DNA from: Pythium myriotylum
Lineage: Eukaryota > Oomycota > Peronosporomycetes > Pythiales > Pythiaceae
Reading direction: 5' to 3'
Length of the DNA stretch: 64,000 nt
Assembly (NCBI GenBank): GCA_023091665.1
Contig: JALJCQ010000023.1
Coordinates: 620,001 to 684,000, forward strand
This document shows positions 55,292 through 64,000 of this stretch, piece after piece. The position numbers and the translations under genes are program-made. How positions within the stretch are numbered: the first letter of the stretch is position 1; each line of letters starts with the position of its first letter. Under the pieces are notes generated by a model. That model was not told the DNA's origin, did no database searches, and saw nothing but the letters and a program-made list of their open reading frames with translations.

Positions 55292-56167
55292 TCACTCATC
55301 GCCTGAGCCGTCTTCCTCACGCCACTCCGCCTCCGTGCCTTCAGATTCTTCTTCATAATCATCCCCTTCGTCCTCATCCTCTTCGTCATCTCGTGGTGAT
55401 GCAGACGCTTCTTCGTGTCGCTTCTCTTCTTCGTATGCCTCGAGAGCCTTCATCTTGCCACGGCTGAGTACTTCGTCGATTTTTGCGGCTGCAGATGGAC
55501 CAACATGAGGGAGAACTCTGGCTTGGTCTCCCGATGTGATAGGCTCCTTAGCTTGGCGGATTTGTTTCGCCACCGCCATCCGGGAGATGCCTTTCTGTTT
55601 CTCGCCGTGAGTGATTTCATAGCCGCCAAGCTCAACAAATTCTTCCGCTAACTCTTCGTTGCTTGGATTTCTCGCCGGATTGTTTTCAATGATGCGGTCG
55701 ATAGTGGAAGAACCATGAATAGATGGGCTACTTAGCTTTGTCTTCTTCACTCGGCGTCGATCTGTTGAAGCAACACTACTAGCAGACTCGGCGTTCACAG
55801 AAGATTCATCCTGGTTAACGGAGCTGCTATCGTGATCGCCTCGTCGAAGCCGCTTCCGTGATTCGCTATGTTGCCTCGCCTCTGAGGCATCTTCGATCTG
55901 CTGCCACTTTGGCTCGAGACCGTAGCGTTGCTTAAGCTCCTCGACTGCGTCTTCGACTTTGACCTTGCCCCCAACTCTTGTGTGGTGAAGTGCTTCCGCG
56001 GCGCTAAGCATGCCGTCGAAGGGATCCTAAGCCACCAGCTAATTGTCAAACGTCTACCAACTAGCGAGAGAGCACGAAGATCGGCATACAACTGGCAGCT
56101 GGACGTGAGCGTCTTGGCACCTGGCGACTAGATCCGCCAGCACGCGTTGAGTCTGACGAAGATTCAT
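55292..56167 (-). CDS. Pol beta 8-kDa-like (HhH) protein, paralogue A, 270 aa
   Basis: Model: complement(join(55292..56026,56090..56167)); donor GTATGC, acceptor GGCTTAG, phase 0. Exon 1 encodes 26 residues (MNLRQTQRVLADLVARCQDA, ending LPV), matching paralogues B and C. The module continues FDGMLSAAEALHH and AVEELKQRYGLEPK. After a Ser/Lys-rich linker, about residues 135-220 resemble the N-terminal 8-kDa domain of DNA polymerase beta: NEELAEEFVELGGYEI, KQIRQAKEPITSGDQA, and the hairpin HVGPSAAAKIDEVLSRGK. The Lys in AAAKIDE aligns with the lyase nucleophile of pol beta (K72). No palm or finger domain follows; the end is strongly acidic. DNA-end or AP-site binding, perhaps lyase activity, is inferred. 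It is the first of three paralogues here and converges, 12 bp apart, with the EF-hand gene. Confidence 0.8.
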
Positions 56168-56356
56168 GGCCCAAGAAATTCTCAATTGCTTCAACCAAGC
56201 CAGATTCCTCCCACTCCAACCGCCTCGTGATAACCGACGGAACGACACAGACCATACTCTCCACATCCGGGACAGGGTGAGACAAGACTAGACACAGAAC
56301 CTTTGCCATGGTACGGTAATAAACACCGAATTACTGTCCTGCCGACTCCTAGATAA

Positions 56357-57007
56357 TCATGGCGCATCGTACTCGCGCATGGCTTCCTTGATCCCACCGT
56401 GGAGAATGTCGTTGATCTTTGCTGCAGCGGATGGTCCAACTCTGTCGAGTTGTCGGGCTTGCGCCCCGGATGTGATAACATCGTTGGCATCCCTGATCTC
56501 TCTCGCAGCCCGCATGCGCGCGACACCTCGCTGTGTATGGCCGCTCTGTAGCTCGAACTCCCCGAGCTGCACGAGCTGATTGACGAGCGACTGGTTCTTG
56601 GCTTGCTTGGCCGGCTTCGAAAGCACGTCGTCCTTGATCTTGCTGTGTTTCGCGGAGCTCGTTCCTCCGTGCTTCTTGGCCTGTTTCGGGCCGACGGACT
56701 CGTGCTGGCCGGCGTCACGCTGTTGCGAGTCGCTCTCGCGCGCCGGCTTCACGCCGAACTGTTGCTGCATGCGTCGCATCGCCGCCTCAATCTGCGGTCG
56801 TCCCTGCCATCGCACGCTGTCAGTGCGCATCTCGTCGCCGCGGGCCCTTCTCGCCCTCGCACGCACCACTTCGTGCTTGGCCTCGTGCGCGAGCGCCCGC
56901 AGCGCCGCCGCGACGGCGTCGATCGCGTCGTCGGGCAGCGCGACGCGCTCGCGCTCGCACTTGCGCAGGAAGTCGGCGAGCACGGCCTGCGCCTGCCTGG
57001 TGTTCAT
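56357..57007 (-). CDS. Pol beta 8-kDa-like (HhH) protein, paralogue B, 191 aa
   Basis: Model: complement(join(56357..56791,56867..57007)); donor GTGCGT, acceptor ACCGCAG, branch CACTGACAG. The 75-bp intron is in frame without stops, so an unspliced 216-residue form is possible; I prefer splicing because it brings LAHEAKHEV next to IEAAMRRMQQQFGVKP, as in the paralogues. The N-terminal module reads MNTRQAQAVLADFLRKCERE, VALPDDAIDAVAAAL. The C-terminal pol beta 8-kDa-like domain has NQLVQLGEFELQSG, AAREIRDANDVITSG and RVGPSAAAKINDILHGG, with the lyase-position Lys kept. A Lys/Ser-rich linker joins them. No polymerase domain follows. ATG 57007 is the first ATG in frame. Its start is 151 bp from that of the NuSAP-like gene on the other strand, so both may use one promoter region. 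Confidence 0.82.
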   Translation of the reverse strand: MNTRQAQAVLADFLRKCERERVALPDDAIDAVAAALRALAHEAKHEVVRARARRARGDEMRTDSVRWQGRPQIEAAMRRMQQQFGVKPARESDSQQRDAGQHESVGPKQAKKHGGTSSAKHSKIKDDVLSKPAKQAKNQSLVNQLVQLGEFELQSGHTQRGVARMRAAREIRDANDVITSGAQARQLDRVGPSAAAKINDILHGGIKEAMREYDAP

Positions 57008-57158
57008 CTCGTTGGGATCTGGTCGTTGGATGTTGAAGTTGGCAGCGACCGACCTTGTTTTGGAATGGCGGGCGCCCTGCTTCACCGTGTTTTGCACACG
57101 CAGTCAGTTTTTGAGATTTCGAACCGAAGGTCCTTCCCGCCATAGAAAGACACGAGCC

Positions 57159-58391
57159 ATGGAGGGCGCGACGACCGTGAGCGAACTGCAGCGCGCGCTG
57201 GACGCGCTGCCGCGCCGCGAGCTGCAGGCGCTCGGCAAGCGCCACGGCGTCAAGGCCTCGCTCAAGCGCGAGTCGCTCGTGGGCAAGCTGGTGGGCGTGC
57301 TCGCGGAGAAGCTCGAAGGGGCCGCTGGCGAGGAGGCGGCCGCCGTGGTCGAGGAGCCGAGCGCCGCGGCCGTCGAGATCGAGGAGGCGTCGGCGGAGAC
57401 GACCGCGACGACTCAAGAGAAGCAGCTGGCGGTGACGGAGACGAAGGAAGTCACGACGACGGAGACGAACGAGGTCACGACGACTGAAGAGAAGTCCACG
57501 ACGACGGCGACAAGTGCGAAGAAAGCGGTGGCAGTGGCCGCCAAGAAGGCGGTGAGTGCTGCTGTGGGCAAGAAGGCCATCGCGGCGAAGAAAGGCGCGT
57601 CGCCGACCAAGCTGCCGCGAGCGACCCCTGTCAAGGCCACGGCCGCGACGCCGAGCAAGACCATGGACAAAATCCACGCCAAGCGGATCTCCAAGCAGCC
57701 GACTCTCCAGGAACACGAAGAGGCCAAGAAGCAACGCGCGGCTCTGCTGCTCTCAGGGAGCAAGTTCTCCGTGGTGAAGAAGACACGGAGCAAAGCCAAA
57801 GAGGCAGCGACTGAGAACGACGCTTCTGTGGCCAAGACGCTGAGCTTCGGCTCAACACCAGCAAAGAAAGCCGTCGGTGAAACGAAGAAGGAACCAGCCA
57901 ACGGAACAAACTCGACGAGGGCCAAGAAGACAGCCAACTACAAACCCCACACCGGTCCACTGCCGTCTTTTGATGGAGATTCGTTGTTTTCACCCAAGAA
58001 AACCGCGCCGCGCGCTGCGCCAATGTCCGTGTCTGTCATGAAGGCATCTCGCGTCACTGCAGCGAAGGTAACCAAACCCACACCGTCGAAGACGAAGAGG
58101 ACCACGCCAACGAAGAAGTCTCCAGCGAAGAAGACGGCAGTGGCGATCAACAAGGAGAATGCTGCCTCTCAAAATGGAAGTGGTGTGAAGACCTCGACCT
58201 CAACAATCACTGCCTCTGAAAAGAAGGTTAGGAGCCGAGTAACTGTTAAGTCATCAACAACATCTGTGGTCTCGCAAGAGGCGAAGAAAGTGGAGCGCCG
58301 AAAGAAGTTCGCGCAGGAGCTCAAGGCTAAGAGTATAGCAAGTCGTCGTCAAGCGCGTGCAACGACAACTACGAAGGCCGCAAGTTCCTAA
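57159..58391 (+). CDS. NuSAP-like SAP-domain, Lys-rich chromatin/microtubule protein, 410 aa
   Basis: Single exon from ATG 57159. Residues 5-50 form a SAP-like helix-turn-helix: VSELQRALDALPRRELQAL, RHGVKASLKRESLVGKLVGVL. The rest is Ala/Lys/Thr-rich and disordered, like histone H1 or NuSAP, with KIHAKRISKQPTLQEHEEAK, a phenylalanine-containing DGDSLFSPKK, and a KEN box in AINKENAAS. SAP domains bind A/T-rich DNA; NuSAP binds DNA and spindle microtubules and is degraded by APC/C through a KEN box. That combination is seen here, so the NuSAP assignment is reasonable but rests on short motifs. It lies between pol-beta-like paralogues B and C. A possible initiator TCAGTTTTTGAGATTTC spans 57104-57120. 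Confidence 0.75.
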   Translation: MEGATTVSELQRALDALPRRELQALGKRHGVKASLKRESLVGKLVGVLAEKLEGAAGEEAAAVVEEPSAAAVEIEEASAETTATTQEKQLAVTETKEVTTTETNEVTTTEEKSTTTATSAKKAVAVAAKKAVSAAVGKKAIAAKKGASPTKLPRATPVKATAATPSKTMDKIHAKRISKQPTLQEHEEAKKQRAALLLSGSKFSVVKKTRSKAKEAATENDASVAKTLSFGSTPAKKAVGETKKEPANGTNSTRAKKTANYKPHTGPLPSFDGDSLFSPKKTAPRAAPMSVSVMKASRVTAAKVTKPTPSKTKRTTPTKKSPAKKTAVAINKENAASQNGSGVKTSTSTITASEKKVRSRVTVKSSTTSVVSQEAKKVERRKKFAQELKAKSIASRRQARATTTTKAASS

Positions 58392-58585
58392 ACCAACTTC
58401 CGTCTGGACATTTTGTCGACGCTAAACTTTATCATGAACAGCACGATTTCGATGTTCTCCAATTCATACATCGCATAACCGACCTCAATCGACTACACTA
58501 AATTGACAGTATGCAAACCTACCTACCTCGCGTTCAAGTACTTGTCCGCGAACTCCCTCATCATTGATCAATGCCATGCAATACC

Positions 58586-60213
58586 TCATTTCTTCAGCGT
58601 TTCTTCGATGAACTTGGCTACCTTCGGTCCGATCATACCCACCTTCCTAGCTTGCATAGCCGTTTTGATCACTTCACCACATCTGCTCAACTCGACTGCA
58701 GCACGCAAATAAGTAACACCACGGCCAGAATCAGAGTCACCCAGCCGCTCCTCAGCATAATCCGCCAAAGCATCAATAAGCTTCTGGTTCTCGGCGCGCT
58801 TAGCTTTAGTGTGTCGAACTTCCTGCAACAATGGCGCCATGTGACCTCCAGGATGTGGCTTTCCGTATTTGGCGTCATCATCTTGTTCCTCCTCAGCTTG
58901 TTCCTCCTCTTCCTCCTCCTCTTCCTCGACGTAGTCATCATCCGAGTCAGCATGGCCGTGACGCAGGATCTGGTCGACTTTCTTTGCAATTTCCTTGCCT
59001 ATGTAGCCAATCTTTTGGGCATCGTCGGCGCTCTTGATCTCAAAGTCTGCGTTTCTGATGGCAACCGCCCCTCGTAAGTGCGAAATGCCCTTACCTCGAG
59101 TGCCACCACGAAGATGCGCGTCTCCATAATCGCGCAGTGCATCGACAATTTGTTGGTTCTCGTGCACTTTCGCTGGGTTATCGATCAGGTCCTGGACAAT
59201 AGGCGCCCTTTCCCCAGCAATGCGGTGGGCGCTCGAGGAAGGCTCGTCGTGAACAATCTTGCCATGTTCGAGGATCTGGTCAATCTTGTCTGCGATATGC
59301 TGGCCAATATAACCGATCTTGCTTCGGGCACGAAAACCCGAGTCGACGACCACGTCCGTGTCGTGGATCTGCTTAGCAGCTCTCAAGTGAGACGTTCCTT
59401 TGCCCGAGTTGCCGTACTTGAGCTGATCTTCCGCAAACTCGGCAAGCGCGTCGACGATCTTTTGGTTCTCTTCTCGTTTGGCTGGCGTTTCTCGGATTGC
59501 AGCCAGCAGTGGCGGAGGGAATTCATCATAATCGCGCCGCGTTGTGTTCATGTCGGGCGCCTCATCCGTGAATTTCCCTGTTCTCAGCACTTCGTCGATC
59601 TGCGCAGCCATCTTTTGGCCTATGTAGCCAACATGTGCTGCATCCTTGCCTGACCTGATTGGCTTCCCGTAGTCGCGGATGTAATTTGCCGCACGAACGT
59701 GAGAGACAAACTTGCCGGTGTGCCCGATGTCAATGTTGTTCTGGGCATAATCAACGAACGCGTCCACGAGCTTTTGGTTCTCTGGTACAGCGGCTGGCTT
59801 GGCGCGCGCTTCCTCAAGCAAACGAGTACGCTTGTGCGGTGGCATGTGCTCATGCTCTTCATGCTCCTCTCCGTTCTCCGCCTGATCGCTCTTTCTCTTG
59901 TTATTCGTGGGGGAGAATTTTTTCTTCAGGGCGCTCATTGCCTCCTACAATTGAAGACGGCTCTATCAGACCTTAGATAACGCTTGCAAGCAATCACTAA
60001 TAGGACCTCTTCCTTGCCCTGAGTCTGCTTGAGGGCCATTGACACCTCTTGCATGGCTTCATAGTAGTTCTACACGAATGCCAGATGAATGAACAACGGC
60101 CGCAACTCAGCAACCCCAACCCAGGCTGACCCTACCTCCGGGAGCTGGAGGTTCTCCTTCTCGCACCGCTCGAGGAATGCCGAGACGGTCTGGTGGCCCT
60201 GCTGATACTTCAT
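58586..60213 (-). CDS. Protein with four tandem pol beta 8-kDa-like (HhH) domains, paralogue C, 499 aa
   Basis: Model: complement(join(58586..59944,60007..60069,60136..60213)); phase 0 throughout. Exon 1 (26 residues, ending FLERCEKENLQLPE) ends at the same position as exon 1 of paralogue A. Exon 2 (NYYEAMQEVSMALKQTQ) and EAMSALKKKF complete the N-terminal module. Four repeats follow, at about 101-172, 207-277, 308-380 and 428-499, each with ENQ+(L/I)VDAL..(F/Y)A, a conserved GKG.SHLRAA-like helix, and a hairpin (G)YIG. The pol beta K72 position is Gln162 in repeat 1, Lys267 in 2, Lys369 in 3 and Phe491 in 4. A run of Glu lies between repeats 3 and 4. No polymerase domain is present. The frame is open upstream of the ATG to about 60391 and encodes basic sequence (ARKRKTPKPRSEP), so a further 5' exon is possible. 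Confidence 0.82.
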
Positions 60214-61311
60214 GGCGCTCTTCTTCGTAGGACTGATACTCTTCGCTAGCGAAGCGGGTTCGGACCTGGGCTTCGGGGTTTTCCGCTTGCGCGCTATCGT
60301 GGCTGAGGAGGCTGCTTCTGGCTTGCAGGCAAAATCGGCGACTGGGGCGCGCTGGTCCCGATCGCCGGTTCTCTTCCTTGGGCTCTAGCAACGGGCGCTT
60401 GTGGTGGGGCCAATCGCGTCCCAGAGAGCGTCCCACGGCCATTTCTCACGCAACGGTGCGATCGGCGCGGCGCCGGGGCCGGGTCTCACACTGCGCCATG
60501 AGCAAACGTCCGCCCAAGAGCTCTTGGGAAAGGCCGGCAGTTGAAGTTGTTCAAGTGCTAAGTTCGTTTCTGGGGGTACACTCCAGCGCTAAGTTCGAAT
60601 CGAGCGGTACACCAAGGGTCGTCATCCCCCAAGTCCCCATGGCGTCCGTTGGGGTGACGTCAGGGTTGGCAACGCATAAATCGATACTCATTCTTACAGG
60701 TTTTATGTAAGTTCGCCTCGCTAATGATGGTCAAAATATTATGGTGATACTTTCTAATACCGGTATTTTCGGCATGGGCTGCGTTCGAAGCACGTGTGGG
60801 AACAAATTTTGGCCAGGTCTTGTGTGGATAAAACATCACCTACTAAGTTCGTCTGAGATGGCACAACCGAACTTTGGGATTATTTCATGGGAATTTGCCA
60901 ACCCTGGTGACGTCGCCGAATGGATCCATCTTGTTCTTTGGCGTCTGGTTTATGTACTGTCTTGGTGTTGGTTCCAGCCAATCAGATTACGTATCGATCG
61001 AACAGAGAACGATGATTGGTCCACGAACCGTTTCAGGTGTTCTCGACAGAACACCAATCGCGTCCCGCTGAGGTGGTTTGTTGTCAGCACAACTGAGGTT
61101 TTATCATCTGTCTCCCGAGGTTTTATACGTGGCCCACGCCGTTTGACGCGCAGGAGGATGGGACCATGATGGAGAAGGGGGCAACGGAAGGGCCCGGCAG
61201 GTGAGCCGCTCACGAAACCAAAGAGCGCCGCGAAGAAGCGGGACGACGAGCGAAGAACGCCGGCCCTCGCCATTCTCGCTTTCCCTCGAGGCCCGTCGCA
61301 CCCGCTCGACC
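60214..61311. other. Intergenic region with short repeats
   Basis: The first 180 bp may be part of the pol-beta-like paralogue C gene. The rest has no coding character. TAAGTTCG recurs four times: 60559, 60590, 60708 and 60844. Two of these belong to an imperfect 31-bp direct repeat, listed separately. Composition is A/T-richer than the flanks between 60700 and 61100. Confidence 0.5.
60553..60612. repeat. Imperfect 31-bp direct repeat
   Basis: AGTGCTAAGTTCG (60554) and AGCGCTAAGTTCG (60585) are each followed by a diverged spacer and then GGTACAC. Two further TAAGTTCG copies lie downstream. Function unknown. Confidence 0.55.
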
Positions 61312-62502
61312 ATGGCGACCTTGGAGCCCGAACTGCCGCTTCTCCAGCCCAACGGCGGCCAGCGCCGCGTGCTCGCGAGCGCGACGGACAACTACGGCTC
61401 ATCGCAAGCGCCGGCGCCGTCGACCGCGGCGCGGCGGGGCCGATCGCTCGTGCAGCGCGTCGGCCCGGCGCTCGTGTGGGCCGCCATCGGCTGTGGCGCG
61501 AGTCTGGTTGTACAACAGCAGTTCGCGCCGACGCCGACGGTGATCAACGTGGCCCACGGCGACACCGTGCGCCTCGAGTCCGACACGCTCGCCATGTGCC
61601 CGAACGCCTCTGCGGTCGTCGAGAAGGCCAAGGTCGAACCGCCGTTCAAGGACACCAAGTGGTTCCTCGGCGGCCGAGACCCAGAGCTCGTACTCACGAG
61701 TCTACCCCCAGTCAAGTCCCTCGATGATCTTCCGGCGCATTGGGACTGGCGAGACTACAACGGCACGGGCATCAGTCTCGTCACGAGCATCCAGAACCAA
61801 ATGGTGCCCAAGCCCTGTGGGTCCTGCTGGGCCTTCGCCACCGCGAGTGCGCTCTCGGATCGCATTCGCATCGCTCAGTTCAAGAAGACTGGCAAGCTTG
61901 GTCCTGAGGTCTTGATTACGCCCCAGGCGCTTCTCGATTGTGGCATGCGATCTTTCGGTTCTTGCTCGGGTGGAGACCCGCGGTACGCGCATAAGTGGAT
62001 CTACGAGAACGGCATCGTCGACACGACTTGCAACCCGTACATCGCGGCGCATCCGTCGTGGATGGACTCTGCGCATTCTTGCGCGGCGAGCCAGTGCCGC
62101 CACTGCACGCTCGACGGATCCTGCACGGTCAACGAGAACCCCAAGAAGTACTACATCTCAGAGTATGGGACGCTCAACGCCACCACCAGCTCCGAATTCG
62201 AGCTTGAGGCTATGAATGAGATCTACCATCGAGGCCCGATTGTTGTGAGTATGTACTCGCATACACCAGAGTACGTCAACTACAAGGGTGGTTTCGTGCT
62301 TCGCAACTCGGAGAAGTTCCCGGGGACCACGCACGTGGTGAACCTTATTGGCTGGGGCACGGACGAGAATGGCGTCAAGTACTGGATCGTGCGGAATTCC
62401 TATGGCACGAACTGGGGCGATGCTGGCTTCTTCCTCGCTGAGCGCGGCGTGAACACTTACAGCCTGGAGAACCACGGTGCGTGGGCAGTGCCGATCGTGT
62501 AA
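61312..62502 (+). CDS. Cathepsin X/Z-like papain-family cysteine protease, type II membrane protein, 396 aa
   Basis: Single exon from ATG 61312. A basic cytoplasmic start is followed by one hydrophobic segment (about 49-67, VGPALVWAAIGCGASLVV), which predicts an uncleaved anchor rather than a signal peptide. The propeptide is short, as in cathepsin X. The mature part shows LPAHWDWRDYNGTG and the active site PKPCGSCWAF (C172), then H341 in TTHVVNLIGWG and N362 in IVRNSYGTNWGD. Many Cys residues suggest disulfides in a secretory or vacuolar compartment. Cathepsin X trims single residues from C-termini; the same activity is inferred. It could also be surface-exposed because of the anchor. A leader of about 100 bp precedes it, with CCATTCTCGCTTTCC (61270) as a possible initiator. 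Confidence 0.92.
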   Translation: MATLEPELPLLQPNGGQRRVLASATDNYGSSQAPAPSTAARRGRSLVQRVGPALVWAAIGCGASLVVQQQFAPTPTVINVAHGDTVRLESDTLAMCPNASAVVEKAKVEPPFKDTKWFLGGRDPELVLTSLPPVKSLDDLPAHWDWRDYNGTGISLVTSIQNQMVPKPCGSCWAFATASALSDRIRIAQFKKTGKLGPEVLITPQALLDCGMRSFGSCSGGDPRYAHKWIYENGIVDTTCNPYIAAHPSWMDSAHSCAASQCRHCTLDGSCTVNENPKKYYISEYGTLNATTSSEFELEAMNEIYHRGPIVVSMYSHTPEYVNYKGGFVLRNSEKFPGTTHVVNLIGWGTDENGVKYWIVRNSYGTNWGDAGFFLAERGVNTYSLENHGAWAVPIV

Positions 62503-62672
62503 TCCGGTCCAAGAACGCGGCACGCAGTCGTTTGCATTGATTGCTGTAGACGAGAGCGTGTAGCTGTACGATAGTTGCATGAAATACAGTGCACACACAA
62601 TTGGTCATTTAGCGAGTTTCCTGTTGTCGCGTAGGCTAGGCTAGCCTTTGATGAGAAGCATTTCGCCGCGAG

Positions 62673-63221
62673 ATGCAGACCGCCACCAACGCCGACAGCT
62701 TGTCTCTCACCACGCGCGGTGTGCTCGACGATCTGGTCTCCGAGCGTGGGCTCGTGGAGTGGACGATCGACTGCGCCGGCCCTCGCGACGTCGTCTTCGG
62801 CAGCGCGATTCTAGATCGGCTTCAGGACAATCGTCTCCAGCGCAAGCGCCAGCCGCGTGGGGAGTCTGCGTCGGCGGGCGACGAGCAGAGAGCGCTGTGT
62901 GGTTTTGTCATTCTCGCCACCGCCCAAGATCCATCGGTATCCGTCGACAGGTAGGAGGAGGCGCATTCTGCGAGCGTGTCTGCGTGCACTGACTTGGCGA
63001 GTGTTGTCATCCAGCCTGCTGAGTCTGTACGAAGCAGCAATGGAGGCCAGCGCAGTGCCCCCCGAGCGAGTCTATTTGTGTCTCACTGACGCAGGCAGCA
63101 TCAGGTACATAGAGAGCTCTTCTTACGCGTTTCAGATTGTCCTCCAAACTGACACGCCGCGGCGATCTGCCTCCACAGCTACTACCGGCTTGGAGACCCA
63201 TTTGCGTCATTATCAGCTTGA
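62673..63221 (+). CDS. TSEN15/Sen15-like tRNA-splicing endonuclease subunit, 136 aa
   Basis: Model: join(62673..62950,63015..63104,63179..63221); donors GTAGGA and GTACAT, phases 2 and 2, each restored exactly. The N-terminal half has VLDDLVSERGLVEW and VVFGSAILDRLQDN, and the C-terminal half SLLSLYEAAMEAS, RVYLCLTDAGSISYYRLGDPF. The last part, produced by joining exons 2 and 3, resembles the closing strand of Sen15 (a valine/leucine strand, a Ser/Thr turn, then YYKL). Sen15 is a structural, non-catalytic subunit of the complex that cuts introns from pre-tRNA. The protein is short and divergent, so the assignment is tentative; the coding call itself is firmer. The same-strand neighbour starts only 66 bp downstream of the stop. 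Confidence 0.6.
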
Positions 63222-63287
63222 ATGAATCAGAGCTTTCTCATCAGATATTCTCAGATGCCTTGATCGCCTACTGCACGTGTGGCCAAC

Positions 63288-64000
63288 ATGGTGTTGCTGC
63301 TCGCTCGCGCCGCGCGCGCCTCGCTCGTGCACACGCGCACGCGACGGCTCTCTGTGCTCAGCGGCGTCTCCGAAGACCTCCTCATTAGGTGTGTGCAGTG
63401 TCCACTAAACTTGCGGATATGTTTGTGACCTCCTCTCTTCAGCACGAGCATCGGTCACCAAATCGGCGGTGATTCTCACGAGGCGCTCGTTGACAGCCTC
63501 GTCAAGACTAACGTCGTACCAGCCAATTCGCGCCTGGAAAGAGCTCTGCGTGCAGTAGATCGCGGCGCGTTTTCGCCGCTGGAAGCTCGTTCAACACCGG
63601 CCACGTACGAGAATCGCCCTTTGAAAATCGGCGTCGTTGCTACGATCTCGACGCCGCAGCAGCATGCCCAGGTCATGGGGCTGCTCGAAGAGCACCTCCA
63701 ACCAGGTGCCAAGGCACTTGATGTGGGGTGTGGCTCGGGATACTTGGTTGCGGTCATGGCTCACCTCGTCGGTGCTACGGGCCACGTCACTGGTGTCGAC
63801 ATCGTTCCTGAGCTGGTCAACTTCTCTAAGCAGAACCTGCAGGATTCTTTGGACGAAGAACTACTACCTATAACTTGCATCACCAAGAGCTCCAGTAAGA
63901 ATGCGTTGGCTGAGCTCCCGGCGGGTGCATCGTTCGATGTGATCCACGTTGGTGTTGCCGTCGAAACCAAGGACGAGGCAGAAAGATATCTAGACTATCT
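63288..64000 (+). CDS. Protein-L-isoaspartate O-methyltransferase (3' end cut by window edge)
   Basis: Model: join(63288..63388,63444..64000 and beyond); donor GTGTGT, acceptor TCTTCAG, phase 2. The start [20 protein letters not shown] looks like a mitochondrial presequence. Then comes the PCMT fold: [19 protein letters not shown], the substrate loop [23 protein letters not shown] motif [21 protein letters not shown], acidic motif VTGVD, and [11 protein letters not shown]. The enzyme methylates isoaspartate in damaged proteins to start repair, using S-adenosylmethionine. The usual VGAA has become VGVA here; catalysis should not depend on it. The C-terminal part, including the proline- and glycine-containing strand after the motif, is outside the window. 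The frame has no stop, so it runs off the edge. Confidence 0.9.

Noticed and set aside
60107..60442. Minus-strand frame upstream of the four-repeat gene
   Set aside because: The frame that continues into paralogue homology is a different one; this is its shadow.

Overview
The window looks like nuclear DNA from an oomycete (Phytophthora/Pythium-type stramenopile); the species cannot be told from it. The evidence: compact genes on both strands, short introns (52-98 bp, GT..AG, often with a CTGAC/CTAAC branch site), very short intergenic gaps, oomycete-style initiator elements (TCATT..CAATT) shortly upstream of some ATGs, and a WRKY19-like zinc-finger repeat protein of a kind common in these organisms. 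I see no rRNA, tRNA, CRISPR array, intact transposon or prokaryotic operon. I resolved exons by hand from splice consensus, phase and protein homology; the phases of every multi-exon model below add up.

Left third (1-24.7 kb): an edge-truncated Pro/Ser-rich protein with repeated QYER motifs, a conserved hypothetical, a full-size ABCA lipid-type transporter, two poorly characterised proteins, a mitochondrial (possibly ribosomal) protein, an eight-exon CAMTA (CG-1/TIG/ankyrin/IQ) transcription factor, a seven-finger CX4CX9CX2H repeat protein, about 2.3 kb without a gene, and a membrane-anchored prolyl 4-hydroxylase-like protein with a large insertion in its catalytic fold.

Middle (25-48 kb) is rich in RNA-processing and cytoskeletal genes: CWC22 with an RS domain built on a 42-bp tandem repeat, a kinesin-1-type motor carrying a ZZ zinc finger in its tail, an IQ-repeat protein, NRDE2, tubulin chaperone TBCE, adenine phosphoribosyltransferase, a mitochondrial histidine-phosphatase/NAD kinase fusion, and a PRP40-like WW/FF protein.

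Right third (49-64 kb): a MAP kinase with TKH in place of TxY, an EF-hand/coiled-coil protein, then the most unusual locus: three paralogous genes encoding DNA polymerase beta 8-kDa-like (helix-hairpin-helix) domains without any polymerase domain. One of them carries four such domains in tandem, and a NuSAP-like SAP-domain gene sits between them. A cathepsin X/Z-like protease, a TSEN15-like tRNA-splicing subunit and an edge-truncated protein-isoaspartate methyltransferase follow. Neighbouring genes are mostly functionally unrelated; shared regulation is plausible only for closely spaced divergent pairs (PRP40/coiled-coil protein, NRDE2/TBCE, pol-beta-like B/NuSAP-like).
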